Assembly (NCBI RefSeq): GCF_026000115.1
Contig: NZ_AP026867.1
Coordinates: 2,263,501-2,327,500 of the forward strand
Origin: Aureispira anguillae
GTDB taxonomy: Bacteria > Bacteroidota > Bacteroidia > Chitinophagales > Saprospiraceae
Direction of reading: 5' to 3'
DNA length: 64,000 nt
Shown here: piece by piece, positions 1-8,348 of the stretch
Numbering within the stretch: the first letter of the stretch is position 1
How the letters are laid out: each line of letters opens with the position of its first letter
Program-made: the position numbers and the translations under genes
Notes under the pieces: model-generated
Seen by the model: the letters and a program-made list of their open reading frames with translations, nothing else
What the model was told of the DNA's origin: nothing
Databases searched by the model: none

Positions 1-374
1 CCGTTTTGACCAGGTTTGGTAATGCTGTATTGCCAATTAGAATTTTCCTCGATGGTAAAAGCAACGTTTAAGGAATCAATTCCGTCAATTCTTGTATCAA
101 TGGTATCAATTGGGCAAATCCATTCTGACACAGACAAAGGGCAAGATTCATAAGACCTCAAAGAGCCCCCTATGTCCGATTCTATGTGTAATTCAAAAAT
201 AGAATGGCTAGACAATAAAACGCTGTCACGTAACTCTACACAAGAGAGCGTACTATCTCTATTGATCAACCAAATGTCGTGATCGCTGTTATTTTCGATT
301 ACTTTGGTATAGGTAACAGAAGGATCGCAACTAACCAATAAAAAGAATGCTCCAATCAGATAAAATAATTTCAT
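1..374 (-). CDS. Putative lipoprotein, C-terminus cut by window edge
   Basis: The reading frame begins with ATG at 374 and stays open to the left edge, giving about 124 codons. The N-terminus is a short hydrophobic stretch ending in LLVSC, a typical lipobox with Cys after VS, so the product should be lipidated and anchored in the inner or outer membrane. The remainder has many Ser, Asp and Ile and shows no family I recognise. It lies just downstream of nothing visible and about 100 bases before the end of the T9SS gene at 476. The C-terminus is outside the window. Confidence 0.7.
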   Translation of the reverse strand, partial: MKLFYLIGAFFLLVSCDPSVTYTKVIENNSDHDIWLINRDSTLSCVELRDSVLLSSHSIFELHIESDIGGSLRSYESCPLSVSEWICPIDTIDTRIDGIDSLNVAFTIEENSNWQYSITKPGQN

Positions 375-475
375 GTTTATCAATTTAAACTTATTTAGAA
401 ATGAGATAAGTGTCATGATAATACCGTATGAGAAAACAAATACCCTATCTTGGAGCAAAATAATAATGGCATAAG

Positions 476-1954
476 TTACTCAATTCTGATTTTTTGAACA
501 AAACCTTCTCCTTCGTTTGCTACCTGAATAAAATAAATCCCAGTCTCATATTTAGCGGCATCTATTTTTAATTCATTATACTGCTTAGCCGAGAAATTAC
601 TAGTAAAAGATTCTATTACTGCCCCCATTAAGTTATAAATTCTTACTTGATGGCTTCCTTCTAGATTTACTTTTACAAACAAACTTGAAGTCGAACTAGT
701 TAAAGAAGTTGGATAGACAGACATGGTCTGTTCTATTCCTTTTATTGTTGCTGCTTTAATTGGACTGTAAGTTGTTGTCCCATCAAAATCAATTTGCTTA
801 AGCCTAAAATAATGTACTCCATTGGTCAAATTAGACACCTTGTAGTCATAATATTGAGCAAGGTTTGTTGTGCCCGCTCCCTCTATCGTTCCAATCACTT
901 GGAAGTTGGGAACTCCCGAAGTAGGCAAGGCATGTTCTATTTCAAATAAAGCATTGTTGATTTCTGAAGCGGTTACCCAATTTAATTGAACATTATTGTT
1001 GCGCACTACTTTTGCCTGCCAATGATTGAGTTCAATTGGGAAAACACTTGGATTAAAAGACGAAGATAAAGAGAAACCCATAGCACTTTTTATCCCTGTA
1101 TTGGCAGATGATTTAGCAATATCTTGCCTTCCTACAATAAAAGAAGACATTGGTGGAAAATAGACATTGTAGCTAGCTTCATCGACTTGTAGTTGGTTAT
1201 TATTGTTATTATCACAGGTATTTTGTGCTTCCATTGCATGTATATAAGTTCTCCCCCCATTTATATCGTATGGGTAGGTCATATTTGATTTGGCAGTAGT
1301 TAACGAACTTTGATTAATATCTTCTGCTCCAATGACAAAATCAGAATGGTTCTGCCCTAGAATCACGGTATCTATCTGATCACAGTTATCAACCACCTCA
1401 CAAGGTACGGGGTTAGTAGATAACAAATCTTCAATATAATAGACCTCTGCGGCATGTAACCTACCTACTCCCGTTATATTTGAATTAGGCGCAGAAAAAC
1501 CAATGGATGCTTTTCTTGGGATTCCACCCGATCCTGGACTGTAGTCTAAATTTGTTCGAGTCCCGTATTTAAAAATATTAAATTGTAATCGAATAAATTG
1601 ATTTAAAGGAGTCGAATTAAAATGTGTTTGCAGATCCATTGTACTATCGGAATCGTAAATGGTGAGTTGCTGATTTCCAGTTCCACTAATAGAACTGCTT
1701 TCTACCAAGACTTCAAAATCTACTGTATCAGAAACCCCAGCACTTGTGGTCGTAATTAAATACCCCCACAAAAAGGGATCTGTTCCCTCAGTATAATTAA
1801 CATTATTGATGCTCGTTTCCTGAAAAGAATAAGTTATTCCGCCAGTAGATGAAGAACTATGGAGCGAACCTTCTACCACCCACTTTAAAGAGCCTTGTGC
1901 ATTAAGTTGATAGATGGATAGGAATAGTAGGACAAGTGTATAAATTTTAGGCAT
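476..1954 (-). CDS. Secreted protein with T9SS C-terminal sorting domain
   Basis: A 492-residue protein. Residues 1-19 form a signal peptide (hydrophobic LVLLFLSIY core, cleavage near LNA-Q). The middle (about 20-300) is Ser/Thr/Asn-rich with no recognised domain. Residues about 310-405 look like the FN3-like domain often found ahead of the sorting signal (LNWVTASEINNALFEIEHA, HYFRLKQIDFDG). The last 80 residues (MSVYPTSL, VRIYNLMG, YETGIYFIQV, QKIRIE) form a type A T9SS sorting domain, so it should be secreted across the outer membrane and attached to the surface or released. The gene stands alone. Its function is unknown; the call rests on the two ends. Confidence 0.85.
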   Translation of the reverse strand: MPKIYTLVLLFLSIYQLNAQGSLKWVVEGSLHSSSSTGGITYSFQETSINNVNYTEGTDPFLWGYLITTTSAGVSDTVDFEVLVESSSISGTGNQQLTIYDSDSTMDLQTHFNSTPLNQFIRLQFNIFKYGTRTNLDYSPGSGGIPRKASIGFSAPNSNITGVGRLHAAEVYYIEDLLSTNPVPCEVVDNCDQIDTVILGQNHSDFVIGAEDINQSSLTTAKSNMTYPYDINGGRTYIHAMEAQNTCDNNNNNQLQVDEASYNVYFPPMSSFIVGRQDIAKSSANTGIKSAMGFSLSSSFNPSVFPIELNHWQAKVVRNNNVQLNWVTASEINNALFEIEHALPTSGVPNFQVIGTIEGAGTTNLAQYYDYKVSNLTNGVHYFRLKQIDFDGTTTYSPIKAATIKGIEQTMSVYPTSLTSSTSSLFVKVNLEGSHQVRIYNLMGAVIESFTSNFSAKQYNELKIDAAKYETGIYFIQVANEGEGFVQKIRIE

Positions 1955-2164
1955 ACTTTTGTGTTTTAAAAAAAACTTAATAAATATTTTATTTCAAAAT
2001 AATTGGGTTTTTCAAAATAAAGTTTCCCATTTATTGTTTTTTTATCAAACAAAACACCATTGCACAACCTACTGATTATTAAATATTTTTATATTATAAA
2101 ATATATAAAATATTTTATTTTTGAACTACTTTCCTAAAAATGGAAAGCATTATTCCATTAATAG

Positions 2165-2716
2165 CTAACAACTTATATATTTAGAAGAAGAACTTAGTTC
2201 TATGATTTTTAGAACAAATTTTGCCCGTAGACCAACTGGCATTAGAGGAATGGAATAGAGTTTAAAACCTAATAGTTGATACGTTTTTTTTATAGCATTA
2301 AAGAAAAAAACAGCCTCTTCGTAACTCTCTTGTCGTTCGCTATCGTTAACGTAGATTGCTTGGTTAGGTTCTAGTAAAAAAGCAATAGGGGCATAATTGG
2401 CATTTTTTAATGCTGCGTAATATTCGGGCGGGACAGCAGCATCAACCGCTTTTAGATAAGCAATTAAATCAGGCAATCCACGATCCATAAAACAGGGGGA
2501 TTTAGATAATGGCAGAGGGATTTTAGCCATTTCTTTAAATACCAAATGACAAAATTGCTCTGTGTCCTCCCAAGGGACAGCTGAGCTTTCTTGGAGCAAT
2601 TGTTTTTTAATCACCTTTCTGGATACTTCTTCATGACAGAGATAGCCCAATTCAGCGAGATAATTAATTAAGGTAGTTTTGCCTGCACTAGCACAACCCG
2701 TAATGATAAAATTCAT
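2165..2716 (-). CDS. AAA_28-type small P-loop ATPase/kinase in cobalamin cluster
   Basis: A 183-residue protein starting at the ATG at 2716 (MNFIITGCASAGKTT). An in-frame ATG at 2749 is less likely because it lies inside cbiB and puts 11 extra residues before the Walker A strand. Residues 7-14 (GCASAGKT) are a Walker A loop; HEEVSR and FMDRGLPDLIAYL resemble the conserved positions of the AAA_28/NadR-like kinase fold. It is the last gene of the cbiP-cobD-cbiB run and overlaps no stop. No substrate can be read from the sequence. Since no PduX-type L-threonine kinase is visible here and the two genes before it use or follow threonine phosphate, a small-molecule kinase role is conceivable, but this is inference. 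Confidence 0.75.
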   Translation of the reverse strand: MNFIITGCASAGKTTLINYLAELGYLCHEEVSRKVIKKQLLQESSAVPWEDTEQFCHLVFKEMAKIPLPLSKSPCFMDRGLPDLIAYLKAVDAAVPPEYYAALKNANYAPIAFLLEPNQAIYVNDSERQESYEEAVFFFNAIKKTYQLLGFKLYSIPLMPVGLRAKFVLKIIELSSSSKYISC

Positions 2717-2730
2717 TTTGTATACTATTT

Positions 2731-3669
2731 TCAACAAACAATACCCCAAAAATACAGGCAGAGGATCATCACTAAGCTTACCAACGTAACCAAATGATTG
2801 GTTCGAACCGTTATTTTCATATCGTTAGGCTGGAGCAGCCTAGCATGATGGCCAATGTAGGGTTTTTCAACGAGTTTTCCTTTGTAGTAATTGGGGCCAC
2901 CAAATTGGCAATCTAAAACACCAGCTAAAGCTGCCTCTGGGTATCCCGCATTGGGGCTAGCATGTGCGGCACCATATTTCCAGATGAATTTCCAAGAAGA
3001 AAAATTCCAGTTGACTAAAGCAATCAATATAGCCGTAATTCGTGCAGGGATAAAATTTGCATAATCGTCTATTTTGGCTGCAAAATGCCCAAAGTCCAAG
3101 TACTTAGCTGATTTATAAGCAATCATAGAATCTAAGGTATTTGTCATTTTGTAAGCCATAATTCCTGGTACGCCTCCTATTGCATAGAAAAACAAGGGTG
3201 CAACGACTCCATCACTCAAATTTTCGGACAAGGTTTCTAAAACAGCAATGCGTATTTTATTCTCAGAAAGCTGGCTGACATCTCTTCCTACGATCCAAGC
3301 CAAACGTTTGCGCCCAGCTTCTACACCTTTCTGTTCTAATGCTTCAATTACAGCTTCACCTTCTTCAATTAAGGATTTATTAGCCAAGCCATAGAAGACA
3401 AATATAGTAGCCGTTATACCATGGAGTAATGGATAACTTGAAAGCCCAAGCATTAATGCATAAAAAACAAAAAAAGTCCCTCCAATAAGCGTCAAGCTAA
3501 GAAAGGCTCCTTTGGCTTTTCTATAGTTTCCTTTGTTTAACATTCGTTCCCCAACACTAATTGATTGCCCAAACCACCGTATAGGATGTGGTAGCCACCT
3601 AGGATCTCCCAAGAGCAAATCTAATAAATAGCCTAAAATTAAGGGTATGATAAAACTCAATCCATCCAT
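2731..3669 (-). CDS. cbiB: Adenosylcobinamide-phosphate synthase CbiB
   Basis: CbiB (CobD in Pseudomonas naming) attaches (R)-1-amino-2-propanol phosphate to adenosylcobyric acid, giving adenosylcobinamide phosphate, in the inner membrane. The 312-residue protein has the usual length and the family hallmarks: LDLLLGDPRWLPHPIRWFG near the N-terminus, ETLSENLSDGVVAPLFFYAI and YKMTNTLDSMIAYKS in the middle, and SPNAGYPEAALAGVLDCQFGG (split here only in reading, contiguous in the protein) near 240. Several hydrophobic segments fit a membrane protein. It overlaps the end of cobD by 13 bases, which implies translational coupling with the enzyme that makes its substrate. Confidence 0.95.
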   Translation of the reverse strand: MDGLSFIIPLILGYLLDLLLGDPRWLPHPIRWFGQSISVGERMLNKGNYRKAKGAFLSLTLIGGTFFVFYALMLGLSSYPLLHGITATIFVFYGLANKSLIEEGEAVIEALEQKGVEAGRKRLAWIVGRDVSQLSENKIRIAVLETLSENLSDGVVAPLFFYAIGGVPGIMAYKMTNTLDSMIAYKSAKYLDFGHFAAKIDDYANFIPARITAILIALVNWNFSSWKFIWKYGAAHASPNAGYPEAALAGVLDCQFGGPNYYKGKLVEKPYIGHHARLLQPNDMKITVRTNHLVTLVSLVMILCLYFWGIVC

Positions 3670-4676
3670 TTTTTTAATGCGTTTATTAATAGATTATTTT
3701 TCTCCACAGTTTGGCAAGCTAAACGACAGTAAAAAGCATTTAAACCTTCAAAATTAGAAGCGTCTCGAATCAATATGCCGTATTGTTCTACCAAGAATAA
3801 CTTCAGATCAGCTGCCTTTCCTTTTGTTAATTCTAGCAAAAAATAATTGGTGCTGGTAGGATGAGCTGTTAGACCTTCTATTGCATCTACTTTTTGTCTA
3901 AACTGTTCTGTCTGTTGACGCAATTTTTTTTGATCAAAAATAAACTGATCGTAATGATTGATTAAATGCAAGCCTATTGTTAAAGCAATAGAATTGGTAG
4001 ACCAAGGCATCTTGTTTTTTGCCAACGCAGCAATAAGAGACGCTTGTCCTAGAATATACCCCAAACGAAGTCCTGGAATGGCGAATGATTTAGTCAGTGA
4101 TTTTACAACAACCAAATTAGAATACGTGCTTAATAAACCAACAGCTGATTCGCATTGGTCGGAAAACTCGATATAAGCCTCATCAATGATTAAATAACTA
4201 GCTGGATGATTTTTTAAAAGAGCTACTAATTGATCCAAGGGAATGCTGTGCCCCGTTGGATTATTAGGATTGCAAATAAAGATTATTTTAGATTGGATTT
4301 GAATCCCTTTTTCTAAGGCATCCCAAGGCAGCAACTGAGTTTTGATGTGATTAATCTGACAAGCATCCTGATATTCTGAAAAGGTTGGAACAAATATCGT
4401 TGCCGAACTTTGCTCAAAATACTTTGCCAATAAATAAAAAGCTTCCGTTGCTCCATTGCAAACCAAAACTTGTTCTTTTGCCAAATGGTGAAATTTAGCT
4501 AACGCTCTGCTCAAACATTCCCCGTTGGGATCAGGATATCGCTCAATAGATTGCCAACAGGCTTCTTTTAACGATTCCGTAATTTGCACCGAATGATTCG
4601 CAATAACATTCGAACTAAAATCTGCTACTATTTCACAATCAAATAAATATCGATCGTCTCCGTGTCCTTTTAGCAT
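3657..4676 (-). CDS. cobD: L-threonine-O-3-phosphate decarboxylase (PLP)
   Basis: This is a class I/II PLP aminotransferase-fold enzyme of 339 residues. In cobalamin synthesis it decarboxylates L-threonine phosphate to (R)-1-amino-2-propanol phosphate for CbiB (CobD in Salmonella naming, CobC in Pseudomonas). The N-terminus HGDD...DFSSNV matches the HGG...DFSSNINP signature of this subgroup rather than HisC. CNPNNPTG lies at 135-142, the PLP-ring Asp in IIDEAY at 165, and the Schiff-base Lys at 196 (SLTKSFAIPGLRLGY). It is followed by cbiB with a 13-base overlap. HisC-like activity is the main alternative, but the neighbours argue against it. Confidence 0.9.
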   Translation of the reverse strand: MLKGHGDDRYLFDCEIVADFSSNVIANHSVQITESLKEACWQSIERYPDPNGECLSRALAKFHHLAKEQVLVCNGATEAFYLLAKYFEQSSATIFVPTFSEYQDACQINHIKTQLLPWDALEKGIQIQSKIIFICNPNNPTGHSIPLDQLVALLKNHPASYLIIDEAYIEFSDQCESAVGLLSTYSNLVVVKSLTKSFAIPGLRLGYILGQASLIAALAKNKMPWSTNSIALTIGLHLINHYDQFIFDQKKLRQQTEQFRQKVDAIEGLTAHPTSTNYFLLELTKGKAADLKLFLVEQYGILIRDASNFEGLNAFYCRLACQTVEKNNLLINALKKWMD

Positions 4677-4696
4677 GTTATTATATTGTATTTTAT

Positions 4697-4763
4697 CCCC
4701 CTGTTAACACCATTCAATTGAATGCCCTAGGTAAATCAGGGTGTTCAATTCTAACAATGGGGG
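4697..4763 (-). terminator. Long imperfect inverted repeat between cbiP and cobD
   Basis: On the minus strand CCCCC at 4763-4759 can pair with GGGGG at 4701-4697, followed by TGTTA/TAACA and CACC/GGTG, with a perfect 14-base palindrome (CATTCAATTGAATG, 4711-4724) in the apical part. The 5' arm uses the last codons and stop of cbiP. A weak A/T tract (ATAAAAT) follows the 3' arm. This could be a terminator or attenuator that lowers expression of cobD-cbiB relative to cbiP, or a protein-binding palindrome. The pairing was read by eye and no energy was calculated. Confidence 0.4.
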
Positions 4764-6241
4764 TTTACAGTATCAAAAATAGTAGACTTAATATATTCTA
4801 TGTCCAAAGACTCCCTTAGCACAGTTGCTAATTTATCGAATTGTTCATTTTTAAACCGTTCACTGTCAATAGGGGTTTCTTTTTGATGAGTTAAGCCTTC
4901 TAACAAATCGTCAATAATTGCAGGGTTGTCAAAAATGCCATGAATATAGCTTCCCCAACAAGCTTGATTTAAAAAATATCCTTCTTTTTTTCCATTTTTT
5001 AACTCGTTCAAAGGTTGGGGAAGTCCAGCAACAGGCGTGCTAACGCCCATGTGGATTTCATATCCTTTACACCAGTCCTTTAACCCCTTGAATTTAAATT
5101 GACATTGGACGGTTGTTTTTTCTTTTTCCATTACAGTTTGAATGGGCAATAAGCCAATTCCTGGGATAGAACGCTGCGTTCCTTCTACTTGATAAGGATC
5201 TTCGATACTCTGACCAAGCATTTGATAACCACCACAGATTCCTATTATTTTTTTTCCCTTCTGGTAAGCTTGATAAATACTACGCACCAAACCTTTTTTT
5301 CGGATATTAATTAAATCAGCAATTGTATTTTTAGAACCAGGCAAAATAATAATGTCTGCTTGCTCTATTTCTGAGGGGACATCCGAATAATATAAATGCA
5401 CTCTGCTATCTCGCTCCAGTCGGTTAAAGTCGGTGAAATTCGAAATTCTTTCCAATAATACCACTGCTATATTAATAGCATTTTTCTTACTAACCGTTGA
5501 TTTTTGGGCCAAAGAAACCGCATCTTCTTCTTCGATATAAATGTCCTTAAAATAAGGAACTACACCAACAACAGGAATCCCTGTCAACTCCTCGATAATT
5601 TTTTTGCCATCTTCAAAAAGCCTAATATCGCCTCTAAACTTATTGATAATAATCCCCTTGATTTGCTGTTTTTCTTCAGGAGATAACAAAGCTATAGAAC
5701 CATAAACACTAGCAAATACACCACCTTTATCAATGTCTGCCACCAAAAAAGTAGCAGCATCACAAGCAATCGCCAAACGCATATTAGTAATGTCTCTAGA
5801 TTTGAGATTCAATTCCGAAATACTTCCTGCTCCTTCAATAACAATTGGAGCATAATTTTTATTCAAACGATTGAAGGCTTCTAAGACAACTTCAAAGAGC
5901 TTTGCTCGATTATCTTTTTTGAAATAAGAAAAGGCAGATTGTTTGCCACATGGTTTTCCGTTAATGACCAACTGAGAAGTTTGGTTGCTGCTTGGTTTTA
6001 ACAAGATTGGGTTCATGTCTGTTTGAGGCAAAATCTGTGCTGCTTCTGCTTGAACCGCTTGAGCACGCCCAATTTCAAGCCCATCAGGTGTTGCATAACT
6101 ATTATTGGACATATTCTGCCCTTTGAAAGGGGCAGGATGATAACCATCTTGTTTTAACAAACGACAAATACCAGCGCACAATACGCTTTTTCCAACGTCA
6201 GAGGCAGTACCCACAAACATAATGGGGCGTTGATTGTTCAT
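4751..6241 (-). CDS. cbiP: Cobyric acid synthase CbiP (glutamine-hydrolysing)
   Basis: CbiP (CobQ) amidates side chains b, d, e and g of adenosylcobyrinic acid a,c-diamide with glutamine and ATP. The 496-residue protein has the normal length. Residues 8-19 (MFVGTASDVGKS) form the BioD-like P-loop, followed by KGQNMSNNSY and the IGRAQAVQA motif. The C-terminal glutamine amidotransferase domain has the nucleophile Cys336 in IIGICGGYQMLG, and the family motif YEIHMG and a GSYIHGIFDN His further on. It is the first gene of the left minus-strand cobalamin run, divergent from cobT across 260 bases in which I see no B12 box. Confidence 0.95.
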   Translation of the reverse strand: MNNQRPIMFVGTASDVGKSVLCAGICRLLKQDGYHPAPFKGQNMSNNSYATPDGLEIGRAQAVQAEAAQILPQTDMNPILLKPSSNQTSQLVINGKPCGKQSAFSYFKKDNRAKLFEVVLEAFNRLNKNYAPIVIEGAGSISELNLKSRDITNMRLAIACDAATFLVADIDKGGVFASVYGSIALLSPEEKQQIKGIIINKFRGDIRLFEDGKKIIEELTGIPVVGVVPYFKDIYIEEEDAVSLAQKSTVSKKNAINIAVVLLERISNFTDFNRLERDSRVHLYYSDVPSEIEQADIIILPGSKNTIADLINIRKKGLVRSIYQAYQKGKKIIGICGGYQMLGQSIEDPYQVEGTQRSIPGIGLLPIQTVMEKEKTTVQCQFKFKGLKDWCKGYEIHMGVSTPVAGLPQPLNELKNGKKEGYFLNQACWGSYIHGIFDNPAIIDDLLEGLTHQKETPIDSERFKNEQFDKLATVLRESLDIEYIKSTIFDTVNPHC

Positions 6242-6501
6242 ATCTAATACAATTTTTTAGCGAGCATATTATATGGGTTCTAATAAATTTAATGCTTGCA
6301 GGCAATAGCCAAATGGTAAAAAATAGTCTCTGTTCTAAAATTTTAAACAAGTTGCCGAAAAGAATAATGAGGAACCCTTTCAGAAACTACGCTCGTAAAG
6401 ATAAATCAATTTATACTGAAAAGAAATTACAGGCATAAAATCGTAAATACTTTGTACCTTTAGCCAAGTAAGAATACCCATTTAAACTAAAAAACTATCT
6501 T

Positions 6502-7512
6502 ATGTTAACGACAGAACTTCAACATAAAATTGATTCCAAAACCAAACCACTTGGTGCCTTAGGAACACTCGAAGCATTGGCCTTAAAAATTGGAAATGTT
6601 CAACAAACAATATCTCCCGTTTTAAAACATCCAACGATTGTCGTTTTTGCTGGCGACCACGGAGTTGCTAAAGAGGGAGTTAGCGCATACCCACCATCCG
6701 TTACTCACCAGATGGTGCTTAATTTTTTAAATGAAGGAGCTGCAATCAACGTCTTCTGCAAACAGCACAACATCGCTTTAAAGATTGTAGATGCTGGTGT
6801 TAATTTTGACTTTCCTGAGCACCCTTTGTTGATTTCTGCAAAAGTGGGACATGGAACCCAAAGCTTCTTAAAAAACAAAGCAATGTCCTCAGAACAACTC
6901 CAAGATTGTTTAAATCATGGTCGGAGGATAGTGGACAAACTATCCGCTAGCGGATGTAATACCATTGGATTTGGAGAAATGGGAATTGCCAATACTTCTG
7001 CTTCTGCTCTTATTATGAGTACCATTTGCCAATTGCCCCTAGAAGAATGTGTGGGTAGAGGAACAGGGGTTGATGACGAGCAATTGCAACAAAAGATCCG
7101 TATTTTAAAAGAAGCTCAAAAAAATCACCCGAACTTAAACAATGCTTACGAAGTTTTGCAAAGTTTTGGTGGTTTTGAAATTGCCCAAATCTGCGGTGCT
7201 ATGCTTGCTGCTTACGAACAACAAATGCTCATTCTTGTAGATGGTTTTATTGCGACCAATGCTTTTTTAGTTGCCAAAACAATTAATCCCAAGATTCAGG
7301 ACAATGCCGTTTTTTGCCATTTATCGGATGAACACGGGCATAAAAATTTGCTGAATTACTTAGAAGCTGAACCCTTGTTAAAATTAGGTATGCGACTTGG
7401 CGAAGGTACGGGTTGTGCCGTAGCTTATCCCTTATTAGAAAGTGCTGTAACTTTTCTAAATGAAATGGCAAGCTTTGAAAGTGCAGGAGTCTCAAACAAA
7501 GATTCATTGTAA
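6502..7512 (+). CDS. cobT: Nicotinate-nucleotide:DMB phosphoribosyltransferase
   Basis: CobT moves phosphoribose from nicotinate mononucleotide to 5,6-dimethylbenzimidazole, giving alpha-ribazole phosphate for the lower loop. The 336-residue protein has the family features: IDSKTKPLGALGTLE at the start, VVFAGDHGVAKEGVSAYP near 50-68, FGEMGIANTSASA near the middle, and LGEGTGCAVAYPLLESA near the end, which carries the catalytic Glu. It is first in a two-gene plus-strand unit, with cobS 29 bases downstream. BluB, encoded at 27085-27735, would supply its DMB substrate. Confidence 0.95.
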   Translation: MLTTELQHKIDSKTKPLGALGTLEALALKIGNVQQTISPVLKHPTIVVFAGDHGVAKEGVSAYPPSVTHQMVLNFLNEGAAINVFCKQHNIALKIVDAGVNFDFPEHPLLISAKVGHGTQSFLKNKAMSSEQLQDCLNHGRRIVDKLSASGCNTIGFGEMGIANTSASALIMSTICQLPLEECVGRGTGVDDEQLQQKIRILKEAQKNHPNLNNAYEVLQSFGGFEIAQICGAMLAAYEQQMLILVDGFIATNAFLVAKTINPKIQDNAVFCHLSDEHGHKNLLNYLEAEPLLKLGMRLGEGTGCAVAYPLLESAVTFLNEMASFESAGVSNKDSL

Positions 7513-7541
7513 TTAGATAAGAATGTAGAATCCGTTAGAAT

Positions 7542-8309
7542 ATGCTAAAAAAAGAGTGGAACTATTTTCTTACTGCATTGTTGTTTTTTACCAGAATTCC
7601 CGTTCCAAAAACATATCAATATCAAGAAAGTTACTCCAAGCGTTCTCCTAAATATTTGAGTTTAGTAGGCTGGCTAGTTGGCAGTTTTACAGCAGCAATA
7701 CTTTATATGAGCTTGCTGCTATTTCCGCCATCTATTGCTGTTATCTTATCCATGATCGCAAGTGTTTTGCTAACAGGAGCTTTTCATGAGGATGGTTTTG
7801 CTGATGTTTGCGATGGTTTTGGTGGAGGTTGGGGCAAGGAAAACATTCTTAGAATAATGAAAGATAGTACTGTTGGAGCCTATGCTTTGATTGGTATGAG
7901 TCTTTTATTGTTGTTGAAATTTAGTCTATTGGTAGAACTGACGAAAGTGGATGATCACTTAGCTGTTGTTAGTTTGGTGGGGGCTCATACTACAAGTCGC
8001 TTTATTGCGCTGTCTCTTATGTACACTCATCCTTATGTTAGAAATATAGAAAATAGCAAGGTGCACACTGTGACAAACCAACCTTTTTTAGGGTCGGATT
8101 TGTGTTATAGTTTTCTCTTTGTTGTTCCGATCTTCTTATTGGCTAGATTCCCAATTATGCTGTTTGCTTTTTTAGTTAGCTTTTTGAGTCGAATGGGCTT
8201 GGGCTATTATTTCAAAAAACAGATTGGAGGCTATACAGGAGATTGTTTGGGAGCGGTTCAACAGGTAACAGAAGTCTGCTTTTATCTTTCAATTTTGGCG
8301 CTGTCATAA
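7542..8309 (+). CDS. cobS: Adenosylcobinamide-GDP ribazoletransferase CobS
   Basis: CobS joins adenosylcobinamide-GDP to alpha-ribazole (or its phosphate), the last assembly step, in the inner membrane. The protein has 255 residues with the usual FLTALLFFTRIPVP start and the Asp-rich motif GAFHEDGFADVCDGFGGGW, followed by IMKDSTVGAYALIG. Five to seven hydrophobic segments fit the family. It is 29 bases after cobT, so both are probably on one transcript, which ends at the strong hairpin at 8311-8341. Confidence 0.95.
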   Translation: MLKKEWNYFLTALLFFTRIPVPKTYQYQESYSKRSPKYLSLVGWLVGSFTAAILYMSLLLFPPSIAVILSMIASVLLTGAFHEDGFADVCDGFGGGWGKENILRIMKDSTVGAYALIGMSLLLLLKFSLLVELTKVDDHLAVVSLVGAHTTSRFIALSLMYTHPYVRNIENSKVHTVTNQPFLGSDLCYSFLFVVPIFLLARFPIMLFAFLVSFLSRMGLGYYFKKQIGGYTGDCLGAVQQVTEVCFYLSILALS

Positions 8310-8310
8310 T

Positions 8311-8341
8311 AACTTAGACCATTATCAGAATGGTCTAAGTT
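8311..8341. terminator. Perfect hairpin between convergent cobS and T9SS gene
   Basis: AACTTAGACCATT and AATGGTCTAAGTT form a perfect 13-base-pair stem with a 5-base loop. It begins two bases after the cobS stop and ends seven bases before the stop of the converging gene at 8349. T-rich sequence lies on the plus-strand exit, so it should act as a bidirectional terminator. Confidence 0.8.
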
Positions 8342-8348
8342 AGATTTA

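Noticed and set aside
2717-2749. Upstream ATG of the P-loop ATPase gene
   Set aside because: It would add 11 residues before the first beta strand and overlap cbiB; the ATG at 2716 places the Walker A loop at the usual distance from the N-terminus.
6451-6462. TACTTTG/TACCTTTA as a -7 element for cobT
   Set aside because: Each differs from TAnnTTTG by spacing or last base, and no TTTG lies about 19 bases upstream; similar strings are common in A/T-rich DNA.
6242-6501. Second cobalamin riboswitch between cbiP and cobT
   Set aside because: No B12 box (AGTCAGAAGACCTGCC-like) or GCAACTGTAA-like block is found on either strand; GGCAATAGCC is only a superficial resemblance.
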